DNA from: Blastococcus saxobsidens
GTDB taxonomy: Bacteria > Actinomycetota > Actinomycetes > Mycobacteriales > Geodermatophilaceae
Length of the DNA stretch: 64,000 bases
Direction: 5' to 3'
Assembly: GCF_010682065.1 (NCBI RefSeq)
Contig: NZ_JAAGWG010000024.1
Span: 1-64,000, forward strand
Notes under the pieces: model-generated
The model's database searches: none
Told to the model about the DNA's origin: nothing
What the model saw: the letters and a program-made list of their open reading frames with translations, nothing else
Shown: positions 42,762-50,949 of the stretch, piece by piece
How the letters are laid out: each line of letters opens with the position of its first letter
How positions within the stretch are numbered: the stretch's first letter is position 1
Made by a program: the position numbers and the translations under genes

Positions 42762-42992
42762 GTGCCTCGCGACCCACGACAGATTCAGCTGGAGATCGAC
42801 TCGGCCCGGGAGTCGCTGGCCGCCACGCTGGACCAGATCGCCTACCGGACCAGCCCGACGCGCCTCAAGGCGCAGGGCAAGAGCGCCGTGCAGCGGTTCC
42901 TCCAGACGCCGGCCGGTCAGGCGACCGTCGGCGCCGTCGGCCTCCTGGTCACGTTCGTCGTCGTCCAGAAGGTCCGGCACCGCAAGCGCTGA
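42762..42992 (+). CDS. Short DUF3618 membrane protein
   Basis: 76 residues. DUF3618 helix DPRQIQLEIDSARESLAATLDQIAYRTSP, then a linker and one membrane segment (ATVGAVGLLVTFVVVQKV) ending RHRKR, so the tail is probably cytoplasmic. This is the compact form of the family; the gene at 2653-3318 is the extended form. GTG at 42762 follows CAGGCT by 6 nt. Followed by a very strong terminator. Confidence 0.88.
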   Translation: MPRDPRQIQLEIDSARESLAATLDQIAYRTSPTRLKAQGKSAVQRFLQTPAGQATVGAVGLLVTFVVVQKVRHRKR

Positions 42993-43003
42993 TCCCCCCG
43001 CTC

Positions 43004-43055
43004 CGAACGACGGAGGCCGGTCCACCCCGCGGGGTGGACCGGCCTCCGTCGTTCG
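43004..43055. terminator. Very long perfect palindrome, bidirectional terminator
   Basis: A 52-nt perfect palindrome (26 bp per arm, centre CCCCGCGGGG) lies between the DUF3618 stop (42992) and the convergent TetR stop (43065). As RNA it forms a hairpin in either direction. Its length is well beyond what termination needs. Confidence 0.85.
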
Positions 43056-43064
43056 ATCAGCTGG

Positions 43065-43679
43065 TCAGACGGACGCCCGCACCAGCGGCATGATCACGGT
43101 GTCGAGCACCTGGTCGGCGTAGGCCTCGTCGACGGGGCGGCCGGTGAGCAGCCAGCGCTGCACCAGCAGGGCGCTGATGGTCTCGGCGGCCACCGAGGTG
43201 CGGAAGCCGGGACCGATCTCTCCGCGCGCCTCGGCGTGCTCCCAGATCGTGCCGAAGGACTGCTGCCAGACCGACAGCGGGCCGTTGCGGAACGCCTCGG
43301 CCAGCGCCGGGTGTCGCGGCACCGTGGACAGCAGCGACAGCGTCGCCGCCCCGGTCGGGCCGTTCACGACGCCCACGAGCGCGTGCAGCATCTCCCGCAG
43401 GTCGCCCTCGAGCGAGCCGGTGTCGGGGTTGTTCGCCTCGGCGGCGTTCAGGTCGGAGATCGTGTCGACCACGAGGTCCTGCTTCGTGCGCCACCGGCGG
43501 TAGATGGTCGCCTTGCCCACGCCCGCCTCCGCAGCGACGGCGTCCATGGTCAGCGCGCCGTACCCCACGTCGGCGAGCAGCTGCAGGATGGCGGCGCGGA
43601 TGACGCCGTCCCGGCTGGGGTCGCGCGGCCGGCCGCCGCGACTGGGTCGGGCTTCTTCGACAGTGGGGAGTGCGGCCAT
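43065..43679 (-). CDS. TetR-family transcriptional regulator
   Basis: 204 residues. The N-terminal helix-turn-helix is VIRAAILQLLADVGYGALTMDAVAAEAGVGKATIYRRWRTKQDLV (~27-71), closely typical. A C-terminal ligand domain follows, containing RTSVAAETISALLVQRWLLTGR. Probably represses itself and/or the divergent EAL gene, whose start lies only 62 nt away. ATG at 43679, six nt after TAAGGT, so leaderless. Confidence 0.93.
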   Translation of the reverse strand: MAALPTVEEARPSRGGRPRDPSRDGVIRAAILQLLADVGYGALTMDAVAAEAGVGKATIYRRWRTKQDLVVDTISDLNAAEANNPDTGSLEGDLREMLHALVGVVNGPTGAATLSLLSTVPRHPALAEAFRNGPLSVWQQSFGTIWEHAEARGEIGPGFRTSVAAETISALLVQRWLLTGRPVDEAYADQVLDTVIMPLVRASV

Positions 43680-43741
43680 GGGCAAACCTTAGACATTCAA
43701 GTTGTGGAGTGGCTGAAGATCCCCTGTCCGTACCCTCGGAA

Positions 43742-44914
43742 GTGGGTTCCGATACCGCCGCGCGCCTGTCCCGCGTGTCCGCTCCGGTGAGTCACCCTCT
43801 GCCTGTGGGAACGATCTGTGGCGGGGCCTGCGGCTGCCGCCAGCACTGGGAGGTGCCGGGCCGCGCCACGCGGGCGCTGCTCGCCACCTCGATCGGGCAC
43901 GTCCTGCCGCACGTCGCCCGGACCGCCAAGGCGCTCGGCCTCACCGTCTACTCCGCCCCGCAGCTGGTCGACGTCGTCGACGACCGGGGCGGGCACGGTC
44001 TGGAGAGGCTGTTCCAGCGGCTGGCCCGCGAGCTCACGGCCGCCGAGACCGAGGCCGTCCGCGTGGCCACCGACCCGCCGGACGACGGCGCCGCCCTCAC
44101 CGCGCGCCTGCTCACGGCACCCACGCTGGCCGTCGAGCTCGCCCGGCGCGGAGTCACCGTCGAGGTCGGGGTGCTGGCCGAGGCGGAGTTCTGGTCGGTC
44201 TACCAGCCGATCGTGTCGCTGGCCGACCGTTCCGTGGTCGCGCACGAGGCGCTGCTGCGCGGGCTGGTCGACGGCCGCGAGGTGGGCGGCGGTGACCTCT
44301 TCTTCGTCGCCGAGTCCGCCGGCTGGCTGCACCGGCTGGACCGCATCGGTCGCGAGTCGGCCATCTCCGGCGCCATGCCGTGGCTGGGCGGCGACGACCT
44401 GTTCGTGAACTTCAACCCGACGTCGATCTTCCGGCCGCAGGTCTGCCTCGCCAGCACCGAACGCGTCGCCCACGAGGTCGGCATCGAGCCCGAGCAGCTC
44501 GTGTTCGAGGTCGTCGAGTCGCACGCCATCGCCGACCGCGGGCACCTCGTGTCGATCCTCGAGCACTACCGCTCGCTGGGCTGGCGGGTCGCGCTGGACG
44601 ACGTCGGGGCGGGCTGGTCGAGCCTGTCGCTGCTGGCCGCCGTCCGCCCGGACGTCGTGAAGCTCGACAAGGGGCTGGTCCAGGAGCTGCCGGACGACGG
44701 CGCCCGCACGGTGCTCAAGGCCGTCACCGACCTGGCCCACCAGCTCGGCGCCGTCGTCGTCGCCGAGGGGATCGAGACCGAGCAGCTGGCCGAGGAGGTC
44801 ACCGCGCTCGGGGCGGACATGGGTCAGGGCTGGCTGTTCGGCCGCCCGGTGCGGCCCGAGCCGCCGGTCGAGGAGCCCGAGGGCCGCTGGCAGCCGGTGG
44901 AACGCGCCCGCTGA
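43742..44914 (+). CDS. EAL-domain c-di-GMP phosphodiesterase with Cys-rich N-terminus
   Basis: 390 residues. The EAL motif is HEALLRG (Glu169); VNFNPTSI, the Glu in EVVESHAI, ALDDVGAG, the Lys in VVKLDKGL, AEGIETE and GQGWLFGRP supply the other metal and catalytic positions, so it should linearise c-di-GMP. The N-terminus has a Cys cluster (TICGGACGCRQHW) and a ~110-residue helical domain of unknown type, possibly a redox or metal sensor. GTG at 43742 lies 5 nt after TACCCT; a start at 43778 is the alternative. Divergent from TetR. Confidence 0.88.
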   Translation: MGSDTAARLSRVSAPVSHPLPVGTICGGACGCRQHWEVPGRATRALLATSIGHVLPHVARTAKALGLTVYSAPQLVDVVDDRGGHGLERLFQRLARELTAAETEAVRVATDPPDDGAALTARLLTAPTLAVELARRGVTVEVGVLAEAEFWSVYQPIVSLADRSVVAHEALLRGLVDGREVGGGDLFFVAESAGWLHRLDRIGRESAISGAMPWLGGDDLFVNFNPTSIFRPQVCLASTERVAHEVGIEPEQLVFEVVESHAIADRGHLVSILEHYRSLGWRVALDDVGAGWSSLSLLAAVRPDVVKLDKGLVQELPDDGARTVLKAVTDLAHQLGAVVVAEGIETEQLAEEVTALGADMGQGWLFGRPVRPEPPVEEPEGRWQPVERAR

Positions 44915-44920
44915 ACCGCC

Positions 44921-45502
44921 TCAGCCCAGCGCCCATCCGCTGAGCACCGGCCGGCCGTGCTCGTGGCCGAGGATCCCGTACCGCCCGGCGGGGAGCGCGA
45001 ACATCGCCCCGGCCTCGGGCGGCAGGCCCAGCCAGCGGGCGGTCAGCACCCGGAGCACGTGGCCGTGCGCGACGAGGGCGACGTCGCCGTCGGAGAGCCT
45101 GGCGCGGGCCCGGTCCAGCACCCGGTCCACGCGGACACCGACGTCGGCCAGCGACTCACCCGGCTCGTCGGCGTCGACCGTTCCGTCCCGCCAGATCGAC
45201 CACATCCGGCCCAGCTCCTCGCTGATCTCGGCCGTCGTCCGGCCCTCGTAGCCGCCGTAGTCCAGCTCCACGAGGTCGCGATCGACGTCGGTCGCGGTCA
45301 GGCCGGCGAGCTCCGCCGTCCTGCGGGCCCGCTGCAGCGGGCTGACGCGCACCTCGACGAACTCCCGCCCGGCCATCGCCGCGCGCAGCGAGCGGGCCTG
45401 CTCCTCGCCCTCGGGCAGCAGCGGCAGGTCGGTCGCCCCGGTGTGCTGCCCGGTCCGGCTCCACTCGGTCTGCCCGTGCCGCAGCACGATGATCTCGCCC
45501 AT
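44921..45502 (-). CDS. Histidine phosphatase (phosphoglycerate-mutase-like)
   Basis: 193 residues. The phospho-His motif LRHGQTEWS near the N-terminus, the second SPLQRARRTAEL, acid ELDYGGYEGRT and the C-terminal His in VALVAHGHVLRVL form a complete catalytic set. The substrate class is broad (phosphosugars, acid phosphatase-like), so no specific name is given. Start ATG 45502 or GTG 45517. Convergent with the EAL gene, 6 nt apart. Confidence 0.9.
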   Translation of the reverse strand: MGEIIVLRHGQTEWSRTGQHTGATDLPLLPEGEEQARSLRAAMAGREFVEVRVSPLQRARRTAELAGLTATDVDRDLVELDYGGYEGRTTAEISEELGRMWSIWRDGTVDADEPGESLADVGVRVDRVLDRARARLSDGDVALVAHGHVLRVLTARWLGLPPEAGAMFALPAGRYGILGHEHGRPVLSGWALG

Positions 45503-45560
45503 CCCGACATCGAACACGCACCGGGGAACACACGCGCGGGATCGTGCGCTGGCCCTTCAC

Positions 45561-46415
45561 ATGACCACCGCACAGATCAGCGACACGTTCAGCATCGGCG
45601 GAGACCTCCCCGTCCACCGGCTCGGCTACGGCGCCATGCAGCTCCCCGGGCCCGGCGTCTGGGGCGAGCCGGCCGACCGCGCCGCCGCCGTCCGCGTGGT
45701 GAAGGCCGCGATCGAGCAGGGCGTCGACTTCATCGACACCGCCGACTCCTACGGCCCCGAGGTCAGCGAGCAGATCATCGCGGAGGCGCTGCACCCCTAC
45801 CCCGAGAACCTGGTCATCGCGACCAAGGCCGGGCTGACCCGGCAGGGCCCCGGCATCTGGACGCCGGTGGGCCGGCCGGCCTACCTCAAGCAGCAGGTCG
45901 AGCTCTCCCTGCGCCACCTCAAGGTCGACCGCATCGACCTCATCCAGCTGCACCGGATCGACGCCGAGGTGCCCTTGGCCGATCAGCTGGGCGCCTTCGC
46001 CGAGCTCAAGGACGAGGGCAAGGTCCGCCACATCGGCGTCTCCGAGGTCTCGGTCGAGGAGCTGAAGGCTGCCCGCGAGATCACCGAGATCGTCAGCGTG
46101 CAGAACCTCTACAACCTCACCACCCGGCAGAGCCAGGACGTACTGGACTACGCGACGGCCGAGAACATCGCCTTCATCCCGTGGTTCCCGATCGCGACCG
46201 GTGACCTGGCCTCGCCGGAGAGCCCCGTGGCCGACATCGCCCGCGAGCTCGACGCCACGCCGTCGCAGGTCGCACTGGCCTGGCTCCTCCAGAAGTCCCC
46301 GGTCATCCTGCCCATCCCGGGCACCAAGTCGGTGGATCACCTGACCGAGAACCTGGGCGCCGCGCGCCTCAGCCTCTCCGACGAGGACATGGCCCGCCTG
46401 GACGCCCTCGCCTGA
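45561..46415 (+). CDS. Aldo/keto reductase
   Basis: 284 residues. Catalytic Asp/Tyr in FIDTADSYGPE, Lys in VIATKAGL and His in LIQLHRID, all present. NADPH motif PGTKSVDHLTENL. It is a paralogue of the gene at 14392-15285, sharing RLGYGAMQL and EALHPYPE blocks, but keeps the His that the other lacks. Substrate unknown; sugar-like or quinone carbonyls are common. ATG at 45561. Followed by a terminator. Confidence 0.92.
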   Translation: MTTAQISDTFSIGGDLPVHRLGYGAMQLPGPGVWGEPADRAAAVRVVKAAIEQGVDFIDTADSYGPEVSEQIIAEALHPYPENLVIATKAGLTRQGPGIWTPVGRPAYLKQQVELSLRHLKVDRIDLIQLHRIDAEVPLADQLGAFAELKDEGKVRHIGVSEVSVEELKAAREITEIVSVQNLYNLTTRQSQDVLDYATAENIAFIPWFPIATGDLASPESPVADIARELDATPSQVALAWLLQKSPVILPIPGTKSVDHLTENLGAARLSLSDEDMARLDALA

Positions 46416-46418
46416 TCC

Positions 46419-46449
46419 GCAGGGCCGAAGTGGCCACTTCGGCCCCTGC
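46419..46449 (+). terminator. Hairpin terminator after the aldo/keto reductase
   Basis: A near-perfect 15-bp palindrome around GGGCCGAAGTGG/CCACTTCGGCCC, 3 nt after the stop codon. Confidence 0.8.
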
Positions 46450-46520
46450 GCGCCGCGCGGCCGGGTTTCCTGACGGGGACCCGGCCGCCGTCGTCTCGCG
46501 GCATGCGCCACGATGGCCCC

Positions 46521-47675
46521 GTGGACGCCGAGGACTTCCGTCAGGTCAAGGACGCCGTTCGTCAGCTGATCCGTGGATCGGTCCTGCCCCGTGAGGAGCA
46601 GATCGAGGAGGAGGACCGCATCCCCGACGACCTCCGCGCGCAGGCCGCGGAGATGGGGCTGTTCGGTTACGCGCTGCCCGAGGAGTACGGCGGTCTGGGC
46701 GTGACCATGAGCGAGGACGTCGAGCTCGCCATGGAGTTCGGCTACACGACGCCGGCCTTCCGCTCGCTGTTCGGCACCAACAACGGCATCTCGGGCCAGG
46801 TGATCGCGCGCTTCGGCGACGAGGCCCAGAAGAAGAAGTACCTGCCGGGGCTCTCCGCCGGTGAGCTGATCGGCTCCTTCGCCCTCACCGAGGCCGAGGC
46901 CGGCTCGGACCCCTCGGCCCTGCGCACCAGCGCCCGCCGCGACGGCGACTCCTGGGTGATCAACGGCAGCAAGCGCTACATCACCAACGCGCCGATGGCC
47001 GACCTCTTCGTGGTCTTCGCGCGGACCGACCCGGCCGAGAAGGGCGGGCGCGGCATCTCCAGCTTCGTCGTCGAGACCACGACGCCGGGCGTCACCGTGG
47101 GTCCCCGGGACAAGAAGATGGGTCAGGCCGGCGCCTGGACCAGCGAGGTGTTCTTCGACGACGTCCGGGTGCCCGCCGACGCCCTCATCGGCGAGGAGGG
47201 CCGCGGCTACGCCAAGGCGCTCACCGTGCTCTCCCGCGGCCGGCTGCACATCGCGGCGCTGTGCGTCGGCATGGCGCAGCGGGTGCTCGACGAGTCCGTC
47301 GCCTACGCCGCCTCCGCCAAGCAGGGCGGGGCGCCCATCGGCCGCTTCCAGCTGGTCCAGGCGATGCTGGCCGACATGCACGCCGAGCTGCTCGCCGGCC
47401 GGAGCATGGTGCGCGACGTCGCCGCCCGCTACGACTCCGGCGAGGACACCTCGGTCGGCCCGTCGTCGGCCAAGCTGTTCTGCACCGAGATGGTCGGCCG
47501 GGCCGTGGACACGGCCGTGCAGGTGCACGGCGGGATGGGATACCTGCGGACGACGCCGGTCGAGCGCTTCTACCGCGACGCCCGGCTGTTCCGCCTGTAC
47601 GAGGGCACCAGCGAGGTGCAGCGCGTGATCATCGGGAGCTCGCTGCTGCGCGAGGCCGGCATGGCCCGTGGCTGA
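46521..47675 (+). CDS. Acyl-CoA dehydrogenase
   Basis: 384 residues. LPEEYGGLGVTMSEDVELAMEFG, the FAD motif LTEAEAGSDPSALRTSA, WVINGSKRYITNAPMAD and the C-terminal VQVHGGMGYLRTTPVERFYRDARLFRLYEGTSEVQ with catalytic Glu in YEGTSE. It introduces the alpha-beta double bond in acyl-CoA and passes electrons to ETF. GTG at 46521 lies six nt past CACGAT. The downstream thioesterase overlaps by 8 nt, so they form an operon. Confidence 0.95.
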   Translation: MDAEDFRQVKDAVRQLIRGSVLPREEQIEEEDRIPDDLRAQAAEMGLFGYALPEEYGGLGVTMSEDVELAMEFGYTTPAFRSLFGTNNGISGQVIARFGDEAQKKKYLPGLSAGELIGSFALTEAEAGSDPSALRTSARRDGDSWVINGSKRYITNAPMADLFVVFARTDPAEKGGRGISSFVVETTTPGVTVGPRDKKMGQAGAWTSEVFFDDVRVPADALIGEEGRGYAKALTVLSRGRLHIAALCVGMAQRVLDESVAYAASAKQGGAPIGRFQLVQAMLADMHAELLAGRSMVRDVAARYDSGEDTSVGPSSAKLFCTEMVGRAVDTAVQVHGGMGYLRTTPVERFYRDARLFRLYEGTSEVQRVIIGSSLLREAGMARG

Positions 47676-48363
47676 CCGCCCCGACCTGACCGGGGAGGAG
47701 CGGGCCCTCCGTCGCGACGCCGTCGGGGAGCTGGGGGAGGCGCTGCGCGCGCTGGTCGACGCCGCCGTCCGCACCGAGGTGCCGCTGGACCGGCTGACCG
47801 AGGCCACCGTCGCGGCCCGCGAACTCACGGCGCTGCTCTCGGCCGACCTGCGCGAGGTGCACGAGATCGCCTCGGTCGACGACCCCGACAGCGGGCAGCG
47901 CTGGTACAGCCCGGTCTACGGGCCGGGCAGCCCGGTGGCCCCGCCGATGGTCGTCGAGGACTTCCCGGACGAGGGTCGGTGCGTCGGCCGCGTGACCGTG
48001 GGCAAGAAGCTCGAGGGACCGCCCGGGCTGGTGCACGGTGGGGTCGTCGCCACGTTGCTGGACCACGTGCTCGCCCGCTCCGCGCGCGGCGCCGGGCACG
48101 GCGGGCTCACCGCCTCCCTGACCGTCACCTACCGGCGGCCGGTGCACCTCGGCGTGCCGCTGGTGGTCACCGGCGAGCTGGTCTCCGTCGAGGGGCGGCG
48201 GGCCACCGCGACCGCCCGGCTCGTCGCCGAGGACGACCCGGAGACCACGCTGGCCGAGGGCGAGGCGCTGCTGATCGCGCTCCGGGCCGAGCGCGCCAGC
48301 GAGGTCTTCGCCCGGACCGGCCGGGTCGTCGGCGCCTGGACGACCCGAACGGGTGAGGACTGA
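47668..48363 (+). CDS. PaaI-type hotdog-fold thioesterase
   Basis: 231 residues. The N-terminal ~85 residues are helical. The hotdog domain has PPGLVHGGVVATLLDHVLARSA, the 4HBT/PaaI signature where a His-Gly-Gly turn precedes the active helix, followed by LTASLTVTYRRPVHLGVPLVVTGEL. It would cleave acyl-CoA or aryl-CoA thioesters. GTG at 47668 overlaps the dehydrogenase stop, suggesting a joint role in acyl-CoA turnover. Confidence 0.9.
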   Translation: MADRPDLTGEERALRRDAVGELGEALRALVDAAVRTEVPLDRLTEATVAARELTALLSADLREVHEIASVDDPDSGQRWYSPVYGPGSPVAPPMVVEDFPDEGRCVGRVTVGKKLEGPPGLVHGGVVATLLDHVLARSARGAGHGGLTASLTVTYRRPVHLGVPLVVTGELVSVEGRRATATARLVAEDDPETTLAEGEALLIALRAERASEVFARTGRVVGAWTTRTGED

Positions 48364-48389
48364 GTCTCGTAACTGAATAGGATCCCTGG

Positions 48390-50864
48390 GTGACCACTGG
48401 CGGACCCGACGAGGCCGATACCTGTCGGGACCACGTGCGGCCGGCCGTGGCCCGTGCGGGATGGGCCGACGACCAGGTCCACGAGCAGTTCCGCGTGCAG
48501 GCTGACCTGCCCGGCGGACGGCTGCCGCCTGCCGACCAGCGCAAGCGGCGTGCGGACTACGTCCTGGAGATCGATCCCGGCGTGCCCCTCGTGGTGATCG
48601 AGGCCAAGCGGCTGTGGGCGCGCCCGGGTGACGGGATCCAGCAGGCGGTCCGGTACGCGGACAGGCTCGGTGCACCACTGGCTCTCTCCACCAACGGCCG
48701 GGGATGGGTGTCGTACAACGCCGTCACCGGCCTGCAGTCGGAGGTAGACGGCGTGCCAACGCCGGTCGAGGCGTGGGATCTGTTGGTGTCCTCACGTCAG
48801 CTCGGCGAGCAGGCCCAGGAGTACCTGCGGTCGCCGTTCAACCGTGAGCACCTCAACGCCGATGGCAGCGTGAAGGAACTCCGCTACTACCAGCGGCGGG
48901 CCATCCACGAGGTCCTGTGCGCGATGGCCGGCGGTCGGCGCCGCCTGCTCCTGGTCATGGCCACCGGATCGGGCAAGACGTTCACCGCTCTCCAGCTGGT
49001 GTGGAAGCTCTGGAACCACCGACGGCGCACGCAGCAGACCACCGGGGAGCGCAACTTCCGGGTCCTGTACCTGGCCGACCGTGACGTCCTGGTCAGCGAT
49101 CCGATGCGCAAGAACTTCCAGCGGGTCTTCGGTGACGCTGTCGTCAGGGTCAGCACCAAGGACGCCCGGCACTCGCCGGACATCTACTTCGCGACCTACC
49201 AGGGATTGACCACGGCCCACCAGGACCCCGACGTCCCTCCTGACGCGTCCGAGGCGCGTGAGCTCCTGCGGAACTATCCGCCGGACTTCTTCGACCTGGT
49301 GATCGTCGACGAGTGCCATCGCGGCAGCGCCCGGGCGAACTCGGAGTGGCGCGGCATCCTCGAGCACTTCGATGCGGCGGTGCAGCTGGGGCTGACCGCG
49401 ACCCCGGTCGACCACGGTGGTGTCGACACTTACGAGTACTTCGGCAACCCGGTCTTCTCCTACAGCCTCAAGAAGGGGATCGAGGACGGCTTCCTCGCCC
49501 CCTACACGATCCGCCGCGTCGTCTTCGACGTCGACGCCGAAGGGCTCGACGTCGTGGATGGCCAGCGGGACAGCCATGGCCAGCTCATCCCGGCGGGGAC
49601 GTACGGCACCCGCGACTACGAGCGGCGCCTCCGGTTGCCGGACCGGACGGCGGCCATGGCGCGGCGGATCGTCGACGTCATCGGCGACACCGAGGACCGC
49701 GCCGTCGTCTTCTGCGTCGACGCCGCGCACGCCCTCACCATGTGCGCGGAGCTGCGCAATCTCCGGCCCGAGCGGACCCGTCGGGACCCGGAATGGGTGG
49801 CTCGGATCATGTCGGCCGAGCGGGAGAAGGACCGGCTGCTGGAGCAGTTCACGGACCCGGAGCGGGACGTGCCCCAGATCGCCGTGACGTCGAGCCTGCT
49901 CTCCACCGGCGTGGACATCGAGGACCTCAAGTACGTGGTCCTCGCCCGGTCGATCGGCTCGATGGCCGAGTTCAAGCAGATCATCGGTCGCGGCACCCGG
50001 CTCTATCCCGAGAAGGGCAAGACGGAGTTCGAGATCATCGACTTCGTCGGCGCCACTGAGCTCTTCCGCGACCCGACGTTCGACGGGCCGCCGCTCCGTG
50101 CGACTGCTACCGAGACGGTCAGCCCGGAAGGCGAGGTCGAGGAGCGTGCCGTCGCATCCTCGGACGTCGGTTCCGAGGGGGAACCGCTGGAGCCGTCGGT
50201 CACCGTCGCCGAGCCCGAGCCGGAGTACCGCGGCGGCGGCTCCTCGGAGGGCGACGAGCCCGAGTCCGGCGAGGCAGCCCCACGGGAGAAGTTCGAGCTG
50301 CGCGGCGTGCCGGTGACGCTGACCAGCGAGGGCTTCTGGGTGCACGACGTGACCACCGGGCGGCCGCGACTGGTGAGTTACGTGGACTGGGCCGGCGAGC
50401 GGGTCCTGGAGCGCTTCGAGGAGCCCGAGGCACTGCTCCGGGCGTGGGCCGATCCGCGCTCCCGGTCGGAGGTGGTGACCTTCCTCGGCACCAACCACAT
50501 CGACCCGGTGCGGTTGGCCGAGGAGTTGAGCCGAGGCGGGGACGGGCAGGTCGACACCGTTGACCAACTCCTGCACCTCGCATGGGGGTTGCCCACCATG
50601 ACGCGAGCCGAGCGGGCGAGGCGGGCCCTTTCCGGCCACCGGGCAGAAATCGACGCCTACCCGGAGCAGGCCCGCGACGTCCTGACCTTGCTCCTGGACC
50701 GGTATGCCGTCGCGGGGATCGACGAGATCGCCGCGCCCTCGGTCGTGCAGGTTCCGCCGCTGTCCGCAGTCGGCTCTCCGGCACAGATCGCGAGCCGGTT
50801 CGGCGGTGCAGAGGCCTGGCACCAGGCGCGAGCCGCCGTCCAGGAGTGGCTGTACACGGCTTGA
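48390..50864 (+). CDS. hsdR: Type I restriction enzyme R subunit
   Basis: 824 residues. The N-terminal PD-(D/E)xK nuclease has Asp56 (RADYVLEI) and Glu71-Ala-Lys73 (VVIEAKRL). The superfamily 2 translocase has Walker A MATGSGKTF (Lys196), DECH (Asp307), LTATPV and the C-terminal motif IGRGTRLYPEKGK. An acidic Glu/Pro-rich linker (~575-635) precedes the C-terminal domain that contacts the methylase. It cuts unmethylated DNA after translocation. GTG at 48390 is six nt past TAGGAT. hsdM and hsdS lie 1.5-3 kb downstream, beyond an inserted abiE pair. Confidence 0.95.
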   Translation: MTTGGPDEADTCRDHVRPAVARAGWADDQVHEQFRVQADLPGGRLPPADQRKRRADYVLEIDPGVPLVVIEAKRLWARPGDGIQQAVRYADRLGAPLALSTNGRGWVSYNAVTGLQSEVDGVPTPVEAWDLLVSSRQLGEQAQEYLRSPFNREHLNADGSVKELRYYQRRAIHEVLCAMAGGRRRLLLVMATGSGKTFTALQLVWKLWNHRRRTQQTTGERNFRVLYLADRDVLVSDPMRKNFQRVFGDAVVRVSTKDARHSPDIYFATYQGLTTAHQDPDVPPDASEARELLRNYPPDFFDLVIVDECHRGSARANSEWRGILEHFDAAVQLGLTATPVDHGGVDTYEYFGNPVFSYSLKKGIEDGFLAPYTIRRVVFDVDAEGLDVVDGQRDSHGQLIPAGTYGTRDYERRLRLPDRTAAMARRIVDVIGDTEDRAVVFCVDAAHALTMCAELRNLRPERTRRDPEWVARIMSAEREKDRLLEQFTDPERDVPQIAVTSSLLSTGVDIEDLKYVVLARSIGSMAEFKQIIGRGTRLYPEKGKTEFEIIDFVGATELFRDPTFDGPPLRATATETVSPEGEVEERAVASSDVGSEGEPLEPSVTVAEPEPEYRGGGSSEGDEPESGEAAPREKFELRGVPVTLTSEGFWVHDVTTGRPRLVSYVDWAGERVLERFEEPEALLRAWADPRSRSEVVTFLGTNHIDPVRLAEELSRGGDGQVDTVDQLLHLAWGLPTMTRAERARRALSGHRAEIDAYPEQARDVLTLLLDRYAVAGIDEIAAPSVVQVPPLSAVGSPAQIASRFGGAEAWHQARAAVQEWLYTA

Positions 50865-50870
50865 ACCGGA

Positions 50871-50915
50871 CGAAACTGTAGTTTCGGTCGAGCGTGGTCC
50901 AGTCAAACTAAAGTT
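50871..50915. promoter_or_regulatory. Paired palindromic operators for the abiE operon
   Basis: The 10-mer AACTNNAGTT occurs twice: AACTGTAGTT at 50874-50883, inside the perfect 16-bp palindrome CGAAACTGTAGTTTCG, and AACTAAAGTT at 50906-50915. Centres are 32 bp apart, three helical turns. They lie about 40 and 72 bp before the abiE start at 50950, where AbiEi antitoxins of other systems bind paired inverted repeats to repress their own operon. The stretch is visibly AT-richer than its surroundings. Confidence 0.7.
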
Positions 50916-50937
50916 CCTATTGAGTTCAGCAGTCCTG

Positions 50938-50943
50938 TAGGGT
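50938..50943 (+). promoter_or_regulatory. -10 element of the abiE operon (leaderless)
   Basis: TAGGGT lies exactly 6 nt before the ATG at 50950, the spacing found at most leaderless genes in this window. The proximal operator sits roughly where a -35 region would be, so a bound repressor would block polymerase. It gives the toxin-antitoxin pair transcription independent of hsdR. Confidence 0.6.
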
Positions 50944-50949
50944 CTTGGC

